Notes: generated from the letters alone by a model not told the origin. 64,000 nt of DNA from Microbacterium sp. T2.11-28 (GCF_950097975.1 NZ_CATNHF010000001.1:496001-560000); one strand, 5' to 3'; shown: positions 34,863 to 45,016, numbered from the stretch's first letter. Numbers and translations: made by a program.

Positions 34863-36773
34863 TCAGGCGTTGGCGTCCTGGCGCTTCAGGCGAGCCGTGG
34901 CGCGGCCGCGCTCGGTCGCGTCGAGCACGACCTTGCGGATGCGCACCTTCTCGGGCGTCACCTCGACGCATTCGTCGTCGCGGGCGAACTCCAGCGACTC
35001 CTCCAGCGACAGGGTGCGCGGCGGCGTCATCGACTCGAACGAGTCCGAGGTCGAAGAGCGCATGTTGGTGAGCTTCTTCTCCTTGGTGATGTTCACGTCC
35101 ATGTCGTCGGCGCGCGAGTTCTCGCCGATCACCATGCCCTCGTAGACCTCTTCGGTGGGCTGCACGAAGAACGACATGCGCTCCTGGAGCGCGATGATCG
35201 CGAACGGCGTGACCACGCCGGAGCGGTCGGCCACGATCGAGCCGTTCTGGCGCGTGGAGATGTGACCCGCCCACGGCTCGTAGCCGTGCGAGATGGCGTT
35301 GGCGATGCCGGTGCCGCGGGTGGTCGTGAGGAACTCGGTGCGGAAGCCGATGAGGCCGCGCGAGGGCACGACGAACTCCATGCGCACCCAGCCGGTGCCG
35401 TGGTTGGTCATCGTCTCCATGCGGCCCTTGCGGGCGGCCAGCAGCTGCGTGATCGCGCCCAGGTACTCCTCCGGCGCGTCGATCGTCAGGTGCTCGAACG
35501 GCTCGTAGGTCTTGCCGTCGACCTTCTTGGTGACCACCTGGGGCTTGCCGACCGTGAGCTCGAAGCCCTCGCGGCGCATGTTCTCGACCAGGATGGCGAG
35601 GGCGAGCTCGCCGCGGCCCTGGACCTCCCACGCATCGGGGCGCCCGATGTCGACGACCTTCAGCGACACGTTGCCGATGAGCTCGCGGTCCAGACGGTCC
35701 TTGACCATGCGGGCGGTCAGCTTGTGGCCCTTGACCTTGCCGACCAGCGGCGAGGTGTTGGTGCCGATCGTCATCGAGATGGCCGGGTCGTCGACCGTGA
35801 TGGCCGGGAGCGGACGGACGTCCTCCGGGTCGGCGATCGTCTCGCCGATGGTGATCTCCTCGATGCCGGCGATGGCGACGATGTCGCCGGGGCCGGCCGA
35901 CTCGGCCGGGTAGCGCTCGAGCGCCCGGGTCTTCAGCAGCTCCGTGATGCGGGCGTTGCTGTGGGTGCCGTCATGGCGCACCCAGGCGACGGTCTGGCCC
36001 TTCTTGAGCGTGCCGTTGAACACGCGCAGCAGCGCGAGCCGGCCGAGGAACGGCGAGGAGTCGAGGTTCGTCACCCACGCCTGCAGCGGAGCCTCGTCGT
36101 CGTACGACGGTGCGGGCACGTGCTCGAGGATCGCGCCGAACAGCGGCTCGAGGTCGTCGTTGTCGGGCAGCGAGCCGTTGTCGGGACGGGTGAGCGACGC
36201 GGCGCCCGCGCGCCCGGACGCGTAGACCACCGGCACGTCGAGGAGCGCGTCGACATCGAGGTCGGGCACGTCGTCGACGAGGTCGGAGGCGAGTCCGAGG
36301 AGCAGATCGTGCGCCTCCTCCTCCACCTCGGCGATCCGGGCGTCGGGACGGTCGGTCTTGTTGACGAGCAGGATGACGGGCAGCTTCGCCTCGAGCGCCT
36401 TGCGCAGCACGAAGCGGGTCTGCGGCAGCGGACCCTCGCTGGCGTCGACGAGCAGCACGACGCCGTCGACCATCGACAGCCCGCGCTCCACCTCGCCGCC
36501 GAAGTCGGCGTGGCCCGGGGTGTCGATGACGTTGATGGTCACGGGCACGTCGGTGTGGACGCCGTTGTAGGTGATCGCCGTGTTCTTGGCGAGGATCGTG
36601 ATGCCCTTCTCACGCTCCAGGTCGTTGGAGTCCATCGCCCGCTCCTCGACGTGCGCGTGCTCGCCGAAGGAGCCCGTCTGACGGAGCATCGCGTCGACCA
36701 GCGTCGTCTTTCCGTGGTCGACGTGCGCGACGATCGCGACGTTGCGGAGGTCGGGACGAAGGGCGCGCGCCAT
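34863..36773 (-). CDS. typA: Ribosome-associated GTPase BipA/TypA
   Basis: Translational GTPase involved in 50S assembly at low temperature and stress. 636 residues: G1 [10 protein letters not shown]2/G3 KGITI and DTPGHADF, G4 NKTD, EF-G-like domains II-V and a BipA-specific C-terminus. ATG chosen with AGGA seven bases upstream; the 15 upstream codons fall inside a terminator hairpin. Monocistronic. Confidence 0.95.
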   Translation of the reverse strand: MARALRPDLRNVAIVAHVDHGKTTLVDAMLRQTGSFGEHAHVEERAMDSNDLEREKGITILAKNTAITYNGVHTDVPVTINVIDTPGHADFGGEVERGLSMVDGVVLLVDASEGPLPQTRFVLRKALEAKLPVILLVNKTDRPDARIAEVEEEAHDLLLGLASDLVDDVPDLDVDALLDVPVVYASGRAGAASLTRPDNGSLPDNDDLEPLFGAILEHVPAPSYDDEAPLQAWVTNLDSSPFLGRLALLRVFNGTLKKGQTVAWVRHDGTHSNARITELLKTRALERYPAESAGPGDIVAIAGIEEITIGETIADPEDVRPLPAITVDDPAISMTIGTNTSPLVGKVKGHKLTARMVKDRLDRELIGNVSLKVVDIGRPDAWEVQGRGELALAILVENMRREGFELTVGKPQVVTKKVDGKTYEPFEHLTIDAPEEYLGAITQLLAARKGRMETMTNHGTGWVRMEFVVPSRGLIGFRTEFLTTTRGTGIANAISHGYEPWAGHISTRQNGSIVADRSGVVTPFAIIALQERMSFFVQPTEEVYEGMVIGENSRADDMDVNITKEKKLTNMRSSTSDSFESMTPPRTLSLEESLEFARDDECVEVTPEKVRIRKVVLDATERGRATARLKRQDANA

Positions 36774-36793
36774 GAGATTCCTAAAAGAAGAAG

Positions 36794-36821
36794 GGGATGC
36801 ACCCGGAGTCGGGTGCATCCC
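36794..36821 (-). terminator. Intrinsic terminator of the peptide-importer operon
   Basis: 12-bp perfect stem GGGATGCACCCG/CGGGTGCATCCC, followed on the minus strand by CTTCTTCTTTT, a U-rich tail. It ends the importer operon 20 bases before the typA start. Confidence 0.85.
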
Positions 36822-36863
36822 ATTCTACAAGCCGTCGGCCGCGTGCGCGGCCTCGGGGGTTCC

Positions 36864-38642
36864 TCAGCTCGCCGGGCGGTACTTCTCCTGGGTCGCCAGG
36901 AGGGCGGCGCGGGCCTCGCGGCGCTCACGCTGCTCGGTCGGGTCGGGCACCGGAACCGCCGCGATGAGGCGCTGCGTGTACGGATCCTTCGGGTTGCGGA
37001 GGATCTGCTCCTTCGAGCCCTGCTCGACGATCTTCCCGTGCTGCATCACCGCGATGCGGTCGGCGAGCAGGTCGACGACGGCGAGGTCGTGCGTGACGAA
37101 CAGCGTCGCGAACTGCTTCTCCTTCTGGATGTTCTGCAGGAGCTCCAGCACACGCGCCTGCACGGAGACGTCGAGGGCGCTGGTCGGCTCGTCGGCGACG
37201 AGGACCTCGGGGTCGAGCGCGAGAGCGCGCGCGATGCCGATGCGCTGGCGCTGACCGCCGGAGAGCTCGTGGGGATAGCGGTTGCGGAAGTCGCGCGGGA
37301 GCTCGACCATGTCGAGCAGCTCCTCGACGCGCTTGCCGATCTTGCCGCGCTCCCACTCGGCGAGCTCGAGAGGCTCGCCGATCGAGACGCCCACGGGCCA
37401 CCGCGGGTTCAGCGACGACCCCGGGTCCTGGAACACGATGCCGAGCTTGCGGCGGACGGCGCGCAGCTGCTTGGCGTCCACGCCCACCATCTCCTGACCG
37501 GCCACGCGCAGGGTGCCCTCGGAGATCGGGACGAGACCCACGATCGCGCGGGCGATGGTCGTCTTGCCGGAGCCGGATTCGCCCACGAGGCCCAGGACCT
37601 CGCCGGGCTGGATCTTCAGCGACGCGGCTTCGACGGCCTTGAACGCCGGCACGCGCCCGCGCTTGGGGTACTCGATCGAGACGTTGTCGAGGAAGAGCGC
37701 CGCCGTCGCGTCCTCGCTGATGCGGTCCTCCTCGGGAGTCGCCTCACCGAGACCGAGGTGCGGGACGGAGGCCATGAGCGCCCGCGTGTAGGGGTGCTGC
37801 GCGTTCTCGAAGATCTGCGCGACCGGACCGTGCTCGACGACGTCGCCGTCCTTCATCACCATGACGTCGTCGGCCATGTCGGCGACGACACCCATGTCGT
37901 GGGTGATGAGGATGATGGCCGAGTCGAGCTTCTGGTGGAGGTTGCGGAGGAGATCGAGGATCTCCGCCTGCACCGTGACGTCGAGCGCCGTCGTCGGCTC
38001 ATCGGCGATGAGCACGCGCGGGTCGAGCGCGATCGACTGCGCGATCATGGCGCGCTGCCGCTGACCGCCCGACAGCTGATGCGGGTAGGAGTTGTGCGCC
38101 TTCTCGGGGTCGGGCATCTCGACGAGGCCGAGCAGTTCGATCGCGCGGTTCTTCGCCTGCTTGCGCGTCATGCCCGGACGGTGCGTCTGCAGCGTCTCGG
38201 CGATCTGGAACCCGATCGTGTAGACGGGGTTGAGCGCCGTCATCGGCTCCTGGAAGATCGCCGCGATGCCTTCGCCGCGCACCTTCCGCAGCTGCTCGGG
38301 CGACGTGCCGATGAGCTCGTGACCGGCGAGTCGGGCACTGCCCGTCACGCGCGCGTTCTTGGGCAGCAGCCCCATGATCGCCATGGAGCTCGTGCTCTTG
38401 CCGGACCCGGACTCGCCGACGATCGCGAGCACCTTGCCGGGGTGCAGGTCGTAGGTGACGTGCTTGGCGGCGGCGGCCCACTTCGATCCGACCCAGAACT
38501 CGACGTTGAGATCCTTGACGGCCAGCGCGGGTCCGTCGTACTTCGCGCCCGGCACGTAGGTGCGCAGGGAATTGCGGCCGTGCTCGATCGAGCCGGTCTC
38601 GGGATTCACGTTGTTCGTCTGGGGATCCTTCGCCGCGGTCAT
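36864..38642 (-). CDS. Peptide ABC importer ATPase, two fused nucleotide-binding domains
   Basis: 592 residues formed by a DppD-like half (Walker A VGESGSGKST at 76-83, LSGGQRQRAMIAQS, DEPTTALD) joined to a DppF-like half (VGESGSGKTT near 350, LSGGQRQRIGIARAL, DEPTSALD). Each half ends with the oligopeptide-specific extension (HPYTRALM, DPYTQRLI). It therefore supplies both ATP sites. Good GGGAGG ribosome site. Follows the permeases in the same operon but is separated from them by a gene on the other strand. Confidence 0.94.
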   Translation of the reverse strand: MTAAKDPQTNNVNPETGSIEHGRNSLRTYVPGAKYDGPALAVKDLNVEFWVGSKWAAAAKHVTYDLHPGKVLAIVGESGSGKSTSSMAIMGLLPKNARVTGSARLAGHELIGTSPEQLRKVRGEGIAAIFQEPMTALNPVYTIGFQIAETLQTHRPGMTRKQAKNRAIELLGLVEMPDPEKAHNSYPHQLSGGQRQRAMIAQSIALDPRVLIADEPTTALDVTVQAEILDLLRNLHQKLDSAIILITHDMGVVADMADDVMVMKDGDVVEHGPVAQIFENAQHPYTRALMASVPHLGLGEATPEEDRISEDATAALFLDNVSIEYPKRGRVPAFKAVEAASLKIQPGEVLGLVGESGSGKTTIARAIVGLVPISEGTLRVAGQEMVGVDAKQLRAVRRKLGIVFQDPGSSLNPRWPVGVSIGEPLELAEWERGKIGKRVEELLDMVELPRDFRNRYPHELSGGQRQRIGIARALALDPEVLVADEPTSALDVSVQARVLELLQNIQKEKQFATLFVTHDLAVVDLLADRIAVMQHGKIVEQGSKEQILRNPKDPYTQRLIAAVPVPDPTEQRERREARAALLATQEKYRPAS

Positions 38643-38671
38643 CGCTGTGCCTCCCGTGTCAGGATGGGCAG

Positions 38672-39277
38672 ATGCCCCACCCGGTTGTCTTCCGTCCGCG
38701 CGGCGGCGTGATCCTCGCCGTCCTCGCCATCGCCCTGTGCCTGGCGATCCTGATCTCCATCGTCGTGACCGACGGTGTCGCGGGCCTGCTCGCGTGGAGC
38801 TGGCCCGTGATCGCCGTCGGCTGGCTCGCGTGGCTCCTGTACGTCCGTCCGAGCGTCACGCTCACCGACGGCTTCGTCGAGATCCGCAATCCGCTCCGCA
38901 CGCATCGCGTGCCGTGGGGCGACATCCTCGACGTCGAGTCGCGCTACGCGCTCAGCATCACCACGACCGATCGTCGGGTGATCCGCGCGTGGGCCGCTCC
39001 GGCGCCCGGCGCACGCCAGGCCCTGGGGACCCGCCGCGCCGATGTCGCGCGCGCTCCCGGCGACGGCGAGACGCGCCGCCCGTCGGACGCCGAGGGCACC
39101 CACTCGGGCGAGGCGACCGCACTGGTGATCCGCGCGCTCGAGCAGCACCGTCGCACCGGCGGCGCGAGCCTGCCCGGCGGCACCGTGTCGACGTGGGCCG
39201 TGCTGCCCCTGGCCGTCACCGCGGTGCTGCTGATCGCCGCGGTGGTCAGCCTGTCGCAGGCGATCGCTCACGGCTGA
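38672..39277 (+). CDS. PH-like-domain membrane protein
   Basis: 201 residues: two N-terminal membrane helices, a bacterial PH-like segment (VTLTDGFVEIRNPLRTHRVPWGDILDVESRY), a variable hydrophilic stretch and a C-terminal helix. The family is common in actinobacteria and of unknown role. It lies on the plus strand inside the importer operon and its end overlaps the end of the upstream permease gene by ten bases. A weak -10 (CAGGAT) six bases before the ATG suggests a leaderless transcript. Confidence 0.82.
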   Translation: MPHPVVFRPRGGVILAVLAIALCLAILISIVVTDGVAGLLAWSWPVIAVGWLAWLLYVRPSVTLTDGFVEIRNPLRTHRVPWGDILDVESRYALSITTTDRRVIRAWAAPAPGARQALGTRRADVARAPGDGETRRPSDAEGTHSGEATALVIRALEQHRRTGGASLPGGTVSTWAVLPLAVTAVLLIAAVVSLSQAIAHG

Positions 39278-40446
39278 TCGCCCCGCTCACGGGCGGCGGC
39301 GTTCGGATCGTCCGAGGCCACGCCCTCCGGGTCGCTCGCACTCGTCGGGCCGTCGACGAAGATCGGCGCCTGGGCCGACGGGATCGCGGCGACGGCACGG
39401 GCGGCCTTGCGCTTGCTGACCTTCGACTGCTGGCGCGGGTCGAACGCATCCCGCAGGCCGTCGCCGATGAAGTTGATGCACAGCGCCAGGATGATGATGA
39501 AGAAGCCGGGCCACCAGAAGAGCCAGGGACGCGTGCGGAACGCCTCGCGGTACTCGGAGATGATCTGGCCGAGGGAGACGTCCGGGTAGCTGATGCCGAA
39601 GCCGATGAAGGCGAGGGCCGCCTCCGTCAGCACGGCCGCACTCATCAGCAGCGTGGTGTTCACGATGATGATGCCGACGGCGTTGGGCAGGATGTGGCGG
39701 AAGATCACGCGGCCGCTGGACGCGCCGGCGACGCGTGCGGCGTCGACGAACTCGCGCTCGCGCAGGGCGAGGAACTCGCCGCGCACCAGTCGCGCGAGGC
39801 CTGTCCAGCTGAGGATGCCCAGGAAGAGACCGAAGACGATGGCGCTGGAGCCGCCCAGCAGCTTTCCGATGATCGAACCGATGACGATGATCGGGATGAT
39901 GATCACGACGTCGGTGAAGCGCATGATCACCGCGTCGACCCAGCCGCGGTAGAAGCCCGACAGGGCGCCGAGAAGCACGCCGAGGACGAGCGACACGATC
40001 CCGACGATGAACATGACCGTGATCGACTGCTGGGTGCCGCGCATGACCTGCGCGAACACGTCCTTGCCGAGCGTGTCCTGCCCGAACGGGTGCTCGCCGA
40101 TCGTCAGCGTGAAGATGTTGAGGGTCGGCATGCCGCCGTTGACGACCGGGTAGGTCGTGAACCAGTCGAGCGGCCACCAGCCGGGGATGCGGAAGCCGTT
40201 CACCTGGAGCGCGCCGTCCGGACCCGCCTCGAGGCTGCCGGTGCCGCCGACGACGGTGCCGACCGACGTGAACGCCAGCAGGATCGTCAGGACGAGGACG
40301 ACGAGGGCGACCATCGCGCCCTTGTGGCGGAAGAACCTGCGGCGGACGAGCTGGCCCTGACTGAGACCGGCGAGGGCCTTCTGCTCGAGGGACTGCTCCG
40401 ACCCGCGGTCCTGCGGGGCGTCGGTGGGAAGTGGTGTGGTCGACAT
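39268..40446 (-). CDS. Peptide ABC importer permease, DppC type
   Basis: 392 residues: N-terminal OppC_N helix (HKGAMVALVVLVLTILLAF), a longer than usual first external loop (about 80 residues, GSLEAGPDGALQ..GKDVFAQ), then five membrane segments with the EAA signature VDAARVAGASSGRVIFRHILPN. The last 45 residues are a basic, low-complexity tail. One base separates it from the dppB-like stop. Confidence 0.92.
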   Translation of the reverse strand: MSTTPLPTDAPQDRGSEQSLEQKALAGLSQGQLVRRRFFRHKGAMVALVVLVLTILLAFTSVGTVVGGTGSLEAGPDGALQVNGFRIPGWWPLDWFTTYPVVNGGMPTLNIFTLTIGEHPFGQDTLGKDVFAQVMRGTQQSITVMFIVGIVSLVLGVLLGALSGFYRGWVDAVIMRFTDVVIIIPIIVIGSIIGKLLGGSSAIVFGLFLGILSWTGLARLVRGEFLALREREFVDAARVAGASSGRVIFRHILPNAVGIIIVNTTLLMSAAVLTEAALAFIGFGISYPDVSLGQIISEYREAFRTRPWLFWWPGFFIIILALCINFIGDGLRDAFDPRQQSKVSKRKAARAVAAIPSAQAPIFVDGPTSASDPEGVASDDPNAAARERGDQP

Positions 40447-40447
40447 G

Positions 40448-41983
40448 TCAGCTCACCCGGATCCGGGGGTCGAGTGCGGAGTACAGCAGGTCCGCGATGA
40501 GGTTGAAGATGACGGCGAGGACGCCGGTGACGAGGAAGAAGCCCATGACGAGGTTCACGTCACCGTGCCCGAGGCCGTCGACGAACAGGGAACCCATGCC
40601 CTTCCACGCGAAGATCGTCTCGGTGATGACGGCACCGCCGATCAGGGCGCCGATGTCGAAGGCGATGATCGTGGCGATCGGGATGAGGGCGTTGCGCATC
40701 GCGTGGCGGACGATGACCGTCCGCTCGCTCAGGCCCTTGGCACGCGCCGTGCGGACGTAGTCCTGGTTCATGACCTCGAGCAGGCTCGAGCGCGCGTACC
40801 GCGTGTAGGCGGCGATCGACACGAGGGACAGGGCGATGGTCGGCAGCAGCAGGTGCGTGAAGCCGTCCATGATCTGGAACCACATGTCCCCGGACAGGTT
40901 GGGGGTCTGCGAGCCGATCGTGGCGATCGCGCCGGACTGCGGGATCTTCCGCAGGTAGTCCTCGTACACGAGCATCGTGCGGTCCACCACCATCGTGAAG
41001 AAGGTGATGAAGCTCACGATCGCCGCCGTGCGGGCGGCCTCCTTCTTGCCGTCGCCGCCGACGACGAAGCCGACGCCGATGCCGAGGGCGATCGCCACGA
41101 GGTACATGAGGATGAGCATCCAGCCCTGCGGCACGAAGAAGAACAGGTACTGGATCGGGAAGTACACGGCGACCCAGATCGCCACGACGATGAGCGCGGC
41201 GTAGAGCGTCCGGCGGTTGGCGAGACCCGTCGAGATCGCGGTGACGCCGACGGCTGCGCCGACGCCGGTGAGGATCACGCCGACGATGCCGATCGACGGC
41301 GAGGCGAACCAGTCCGTGATCTGCAGGAACGCGAGCAGGAGGACGGTGACGAGGAACGCCGAGCCGAAGGTGATGAGGCGCTTCCTTGCGCCTCCCCCGA
41401 GGATGCTCATGAAGACGAACCCGGCGACCAGGCCGCTGACGATCATCACCGTGATCGGGATGTCGGGATCGGCGAGGAACTGGTTGAACTGGATGGCGCC
41501 GAACTCCTTGAGGAGCACCGCGATCCAGAAGATCGGGAGCGAGTACACGATGAAGGTCATGAAGGTGACCGTGTAGTCGAAGCCGCTGTACTGGCGCAGA
41601 GCCGTCAGGATGCCGATCGTGAGACCGACGATGATCGCGATGATCGTCGCGGCGGTGACGAGCTGGATCGTCGAGTTCGCCGCGTTGGCCACAGCGGCGG
41701 TGACGGGCTGGTCGCTGCGGCTGAAGGCGACGCCGAGGTCGCACTGGCCGATGAGGCACTTCGATGCGCCGCCGAGCCACAGGAAATAGCGGACGATGAC
41801 CGGAGAGTTGAGGTTGAGCTTCTCGATCCGCAGAGCGATCTGCTCTTCACGGTTCGGGGCGTTGCTGCCGCGCAGTTCGCGGAGCGGATCGGACCCGATC
41901 GACGTCAGGGTGTAGACGATGAACGAGGCGACGAGGAGGACCAGCAGGATGGCGCCGAGCCGACGCAGGATGAAGGTCAGCAC
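40448..41983 (-). CDS. Peptide ABC importer permease, DppB type, with extra membrane block
   Basis: 511 residues, against about 310-340 for the family. The ends are canonical: N-terminal LTFILRRLGAILLVLLVASFIVY, SLPIFWIAVLL, and C-terminal EAA region RTARAKGLSERTVIVRHAMRNALIP. Between about residues 165 and 345 there is an inserted block with roughly six hydrophobic segments (for example VMIVSGLVAGFVFMSIL, LYAALIVVAIWVAVYF, MLILMYLVAIALGIGV). GTG start with AGAGG upstream. Continuous frame, so not an assembly artefact of two genes. Confidence 0.9.
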   Translation of the reverse strand: MLTFILRRLGAILLVLLVASFIVYTLTSIGSDPLRELRGSNAPNREEQIALRIEKLNLNSPVIVRYFLWLGGASKCLIGQCDLGVAFSRSDQPVTAAVANAANSTIQLVTAATIIAIIVGLTIGILTALRQYSGFDYTVTFMTFIVYSLPIFWIAVLLKEFGAIQFNQFLADPDIPITVMIVSGLVAGFVFMSILGGGARKRLITFGSAFLVTVLLLAFLQITDWFASPSIGIVGVILTGVGAAVGVTAISTGLANRRTLYAALIVVAIWVAVYFPIQYLFFFVPQGWMLILMYLVAIALGIGVGFVVGGDGKKEAARTAAIVSFITFFTMVVDRTMLVYEDYLRKIPQSGAIATIGSQTPNLSGDMWFQIMDGFTHLLLPTIALSLVSIAAYTRYARSSLLEVMNQDYVRTARAKGLSERTVIVRHAMRNALIPIATIIAFDIGALIGGAVITETIFAWKGMGSLFVDGLGHGDVNLVMGFFLVTGVLAVIFNLIADLLYSALDPRIRVS

Positions 41984-42106
41984 GTGCAGCCTCTCAGGTG
42001 GGTGGCTGAGGACATGGGTATTTCCATTCGCAACGAGGCGGGTAAGCCTCAAAAGTACTACGCGTCGGCGCCGAGGACAGGACGGAGGAGACGGCGGGCC
42101 GACACG

Positions 42107-42143
42107 ACTGTGGGTGCCGAGGGGTCACCTCGGCACCCACAGT
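42107..42143. terminator. 16-bp perfect hairpin downstream of the binding-protein gene
   Basis: Stem ACTGTGGGTGCCGAGG with a 5-base loop. On the minus strand no U-run follows, so it may protect the binding-protein mRNA end or attenuate transcription rather than terminate fully. Confidence 0.7.
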
Positions 42144-42160
42144 CAAGAGTCAGAGCGAAG

Positions 42161-42196
42161 GCTCCGGGTGGGAGGCGCTGGCCGCCCACCCGGAGC
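42161..42196. terminator. 12-bp perfect hairpin just after the binding-protein stop
   Basis: Stem GCTCCGGGTGGG with a 12-base loop, seven bases past the stop. With the hairpin at 42107 it forms a double stem-loop between binding protein and permeases. No poly-U. Confidence 0.65.
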
Positions 42197-42202
42197 TTCG
42201 GA

Positions 42203-44074
42203 TCACTCCGATGCCGCGCCGGCCGGCGCCCACTCCCAGAAGTTCCAGAAGTAGTCGGGGCTCAGCGGCATGATCTTCACACCGGTGACGCGGTCGCTCG
42301 AGACGAGCAGGCCCGGGAACTGGTACAGCGGGATCGAGGCGGCGTCCGCCCAGATGCCGGTCTCAGCCGTCTTGAGCAGCTCCGTCTGAGCGTCGGCGTC
42401 CGACGTCGTGTTGAGCGTGCGCAGCGCCTCCGAGGTCTCCTCGTTGCAGAAGCCGTTGTAGTTTCCGCCCTTGGCCATCGGGTCGTCGTAGCAGGCGTAG
42501 ATCTGGTCCGAGCCACCCACGGCGAGCGAGGTCTGCGACCAGGCGAAGATCGTCGCGTCGTGCGGGTTGATCGGCTCCTGCGACGGGTCGGTGAAGACCC
42601 AGTTCGGCTCGCTCTCGTCGACGAGCTTGAAGCCCGCCTTCGCTGCCGAAGCGGCGATGAGCTCGTACTCCTGACCACGACGGACGTTGCCCTCGGGGTA
42701 CCAGAAGCCGACCTCGACCTCACCGGTCACGCCGGCCTCGGCCAGGAGCGCCTTGGCGCCCTCGATGTCGACCTCGGCGTAGTCGGCGGAGCCGTTGGCC
42801 TCGGACAGGATCGGGTAGCGGACCGTGTCGGACGCGCTCACCAGGTGCGTGTTGCGGACGGTGGCGTCCGGGTTCAGCGGCTTGATGATCTTGTCGACGA
42901 TCTCCTGACGCGGGATGGTCTTCAGGAACGCCTGGCGAACCTTGAGGGCCTTCTCCTCGTCGCCGCCGTAGGTGGCGGGGTCGAACGGACCGCCGTTGTT
43001 GAACGTCAGGTCGACGTGCTCGTGCGAGGCCTGGACACCGGTCTGCACCTCAGCGGTCTCGATGCCGTTGGCGAGCTCGAGGATGTCCGACGTCGGCTGA
43101 CCCGTCCAGATGTCGAGCTCACCCGACTGGAGGGCCTGCAGCGCCGTGGTCGAGTCGGCGATCGCGCGGATCGTGATCTTCTCGTACTGCGGCGACTCGC
43201 CCCACGTGAACAGCGGGTTGGCGACGAGGGTGGTGTACTCGTCCTCCTTGGTGTCCAGCAGGTTGTACTGACCGGCGGTCAGGAACGCCGCGGGGCTCTC
43301 CGGCATCTCGGTGTAGACGTAGTCGTCGTTCCACGCCGTCGCGAGGGCGGTGAGGACCTCGGTGTCGCCGTCGGTGATCGCCGCGATGACCTTCTCCTTG
43401 GCACCCTCGGCGAAGGTCTTCGCCGCGTCGGTGTACTTGGTGAAGTCGTCGTCCGACTCGGAGGACTTGTAGGTGTCCCAGGCGGCCTGGACGTCGGCGT
43501 ACTCGTCCGGGTAGGCGAGCGCGTAGGTGCCGTGCGCCGAGACGGTCAGCGGCTGGATGAGCTCCCAGTCCACGTAGGGCTCGTCGTACTTGAGCGTGAT
43601 CTCCTTGTCGCCGGTCTCCGGCGTCTCGGTGATCAGCGCGTAGCCCGTCGTGGCGGCCGGAGCCCAGCCACCCTCGACGTTGCCCGAGAGCGCGGCCCAG
43701 GCCATCAGCATGTCGGCCTCGTCGATCGGGACACCGTCGGACCAGACCGCGTCAGCGGTGATCTTGTAGTTGACCGTCAGCGGGTCGTCGCTCGTCTTGT
43801 CGTACGTACCGAAGTCCGTGTTGCGGACCCACTCCGGCGTGTTGTCGTAGTAGCCCCACGACGACGCCGAATCGGTGATGTACTTCACGTTCGAGTTGGC
43901 GGTGTTGTTGCCCGCGCTGCTGCTCGAGTTGAAGGCCATGAAGCCCTCGTTGTAGGCAACGAAGATCTCGGTGCCTTCCTGAACGTCCGACTGGTACGGG
44001 TTGCCGCAGCCGGAGAGCACGAGTGCCCCCACTGCCAGGACACCCACGCCCGCCGCAAGACGTGCGATCTTCAC
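42203..44074 (-). CDS. Peptide ABC importer substrate-binding lipoprotein
   Basis: 623 residues, SBP family 5 (DppA/OppA). Lipoprotein signal at the N-terminus with lipobox LSGC (Cys about 23). Typical elements: DAVWSDGVPIDEADMLMAW, FDPATYGGDEEKALKVRQAF, and a C-terminal domain. Binds peptides outside the membrane and hands them to the permeases. GTG start with a near-perfect AGGAGG. First gene of the operon; a 219-base gap with hairpins follows it. Confidence 0.94.
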   Translation of the reverse strand: MKIARLAAGVGVLAVGALVLSGCGNPYQSDVQEGTEIFVAYNEGFMAFNSSSSAGNNTANSNVKYITDSASSWGYYDNTPEWVRNTDFGTYDKTSDDPLTVNYKITADAVWSDGVPIDEADMLMAWAALSGNVEGGWAPAATTGYALITETPETGDKEITLKYDEPYVDWELIQPLTVSAHGTYALAYPDEYADVQAAWDTYKSSESDDDFTKYTDAAKTFAEGAKEKVIAAITDGDTEVLTALATAWNDDYVYTEMPESPAAFLTAGQYNLLDTKEDEYTTLVANPLFTWGESPQYEKITIRAIADSTTALQALQSGELDIWTGQPTSDILELANGIETAEVQTGVQASHEHVDLTFNNGGPFDPATYGGDEEKALKVRQAFLKTIPRQEIVDKIIKPLNPDATVRNTHLVSASDTVRYPILSEANGSADYAEVDIEGAKALLAEAGVTGEVEVGFWYPEGNVRRGQEYELIAASAAKAGFKLVDESEPNWVFTDPSQEPINPHDATIFAWSQTSLAVGGSDQIYACYDDPMAKGGNYNGFCNEETSEALRTLNTTSDADAQTELLKTAETGIWADAASIPLYQFPGLLVSSDRVTGVKIMPLSPDYFWNFWEWAPAGAASE

Positions 44075-44136
44075 ATTTCCTCCTGTGCAAAGGTGATGCG
44101 CCCAGCCTGAAACAGCCCTGGGCACGGATACGACAC

Positions 44137-44166
44137 ACCATAAGCACGGGGCCCGGCACCGGACAA
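44137..44166 (-). promoter_or_regulatory. Importer operon promoter TTGTCC-N18-TATGGT
   Basis: On the minus strand, -35 TTGTCC (44161-44166), 18-base spacer, -10 TATGGT (44137-44142); start near 44130, leader about 55 bases. Confidence 0.6.
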
Positions 44167-44230
44167 ACCGACTCGGGGAACCGTTACAGATCCTTTACTG
44201 AAATCAACATGCCTGTGACAATCTGACAAC

Positions 44231-45016
44231 GTGACCGACACACACGCCGCGATATCGCCCAGTTCTGCTCACGCACGCGCGCGATTGTGGTGGGAGATCG
44301 CGCTCGTGCTGGCGCTGTCGGTCGGCCGCTCGGCGCTGTACTCCGTGCTCTCGCTGATCCAGGCGCTGACGCGGGAAGAGGCGCTCGGCGACCAGTCGAC
44401 CTCCCTCAACCCCGGCGCCGACGCCCAGCAGTTCTGGGACGTGCTCTACCAGTTCCTGGCGCAGTTCTTCGCGCTCGTGCCGGTGGCGCTGGCGATCTAC
44501 TTCCTCTGGGAGCCCGGCCGCTCGGCGTTCCGGCGGATCGGCCTCGACTTCCGGATGTTCGGCCGCGACGTCGGGGCCGGCGTGCTGCTCGTGGCGGTCA
44601 TCGGCATTCCGGGCCTGGCGCTCTACGCCGGCGGACGCGCCCTCGGCATCACGGTGCAGGTCGACGCCTCGCCCCTCGATCCCTCGTGGTGGACGATCCC
44701 CCTGCTGCTGCTCGCGGCGCTGCGCGCGGGTCTGACGGAGGAGGTCGTCTTCCTCGGCTATCTCTTCGATCGCCTCCGCCGCCTCGGCTGGAGCACGTGG
44801 ACGATCATCCTGTCCACCGCGGCGCTGCGCGGCGCCTACCACGCCTATCAGGGCTTCGGTGCGATCGTGGGCAACATCGCGATGGGCGTCGTCTTCGGCT
44901 GGGTGTACCACCGCTGGGGCCGCGTCATGCCGCTCGTGATCGCCCACGTGCTCATCGACATCGTCGCCTTCGTCGGCTATCCCCTGGCCGCCGCCTGGTG
45001 GCCCGCCCTGTTCTGA
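44231..45016 (+). CDS. CPBP-family intramembrane glutamic protease
   Basis: 261 residues, about seven membrane segments. Abi/CPBP motifs: Glu170-Glu171 in LTEEVVFLGYLFDR, His204 in RGAYHAYQG and His239 in VIAHVLIDIVAF, the predicted catalytic set. These proteases process prenylated or membrane peptides; target here unknown. GTG start; CAATCT box six bases upstream suggests a leaderless message. Divergent from the importer operon. Confidence 0.9.
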   Translation: MTDTHAAISPSSAHARARLWWEIALVLALSVGRSALYSVLSLIQALTREEALGDQSTSLNPGADAQQFWDVLYQFLAQFFALVPVALAIYFLWEPGRSAFRRIGLDFRMFGRDVGAGVLLVAVIGIPGLALYAGGRALGITVQVDASPLDPSWWTIPLLLLAALRAGLTEEVVFLGYLFDRLRRLGWSTWTIILSTAALRGAYHAYQGFGAIVGNIAMGVVFGWVYHRWGRVMPLVIAHVLIDIVAFVGYPLAAAWWPALF

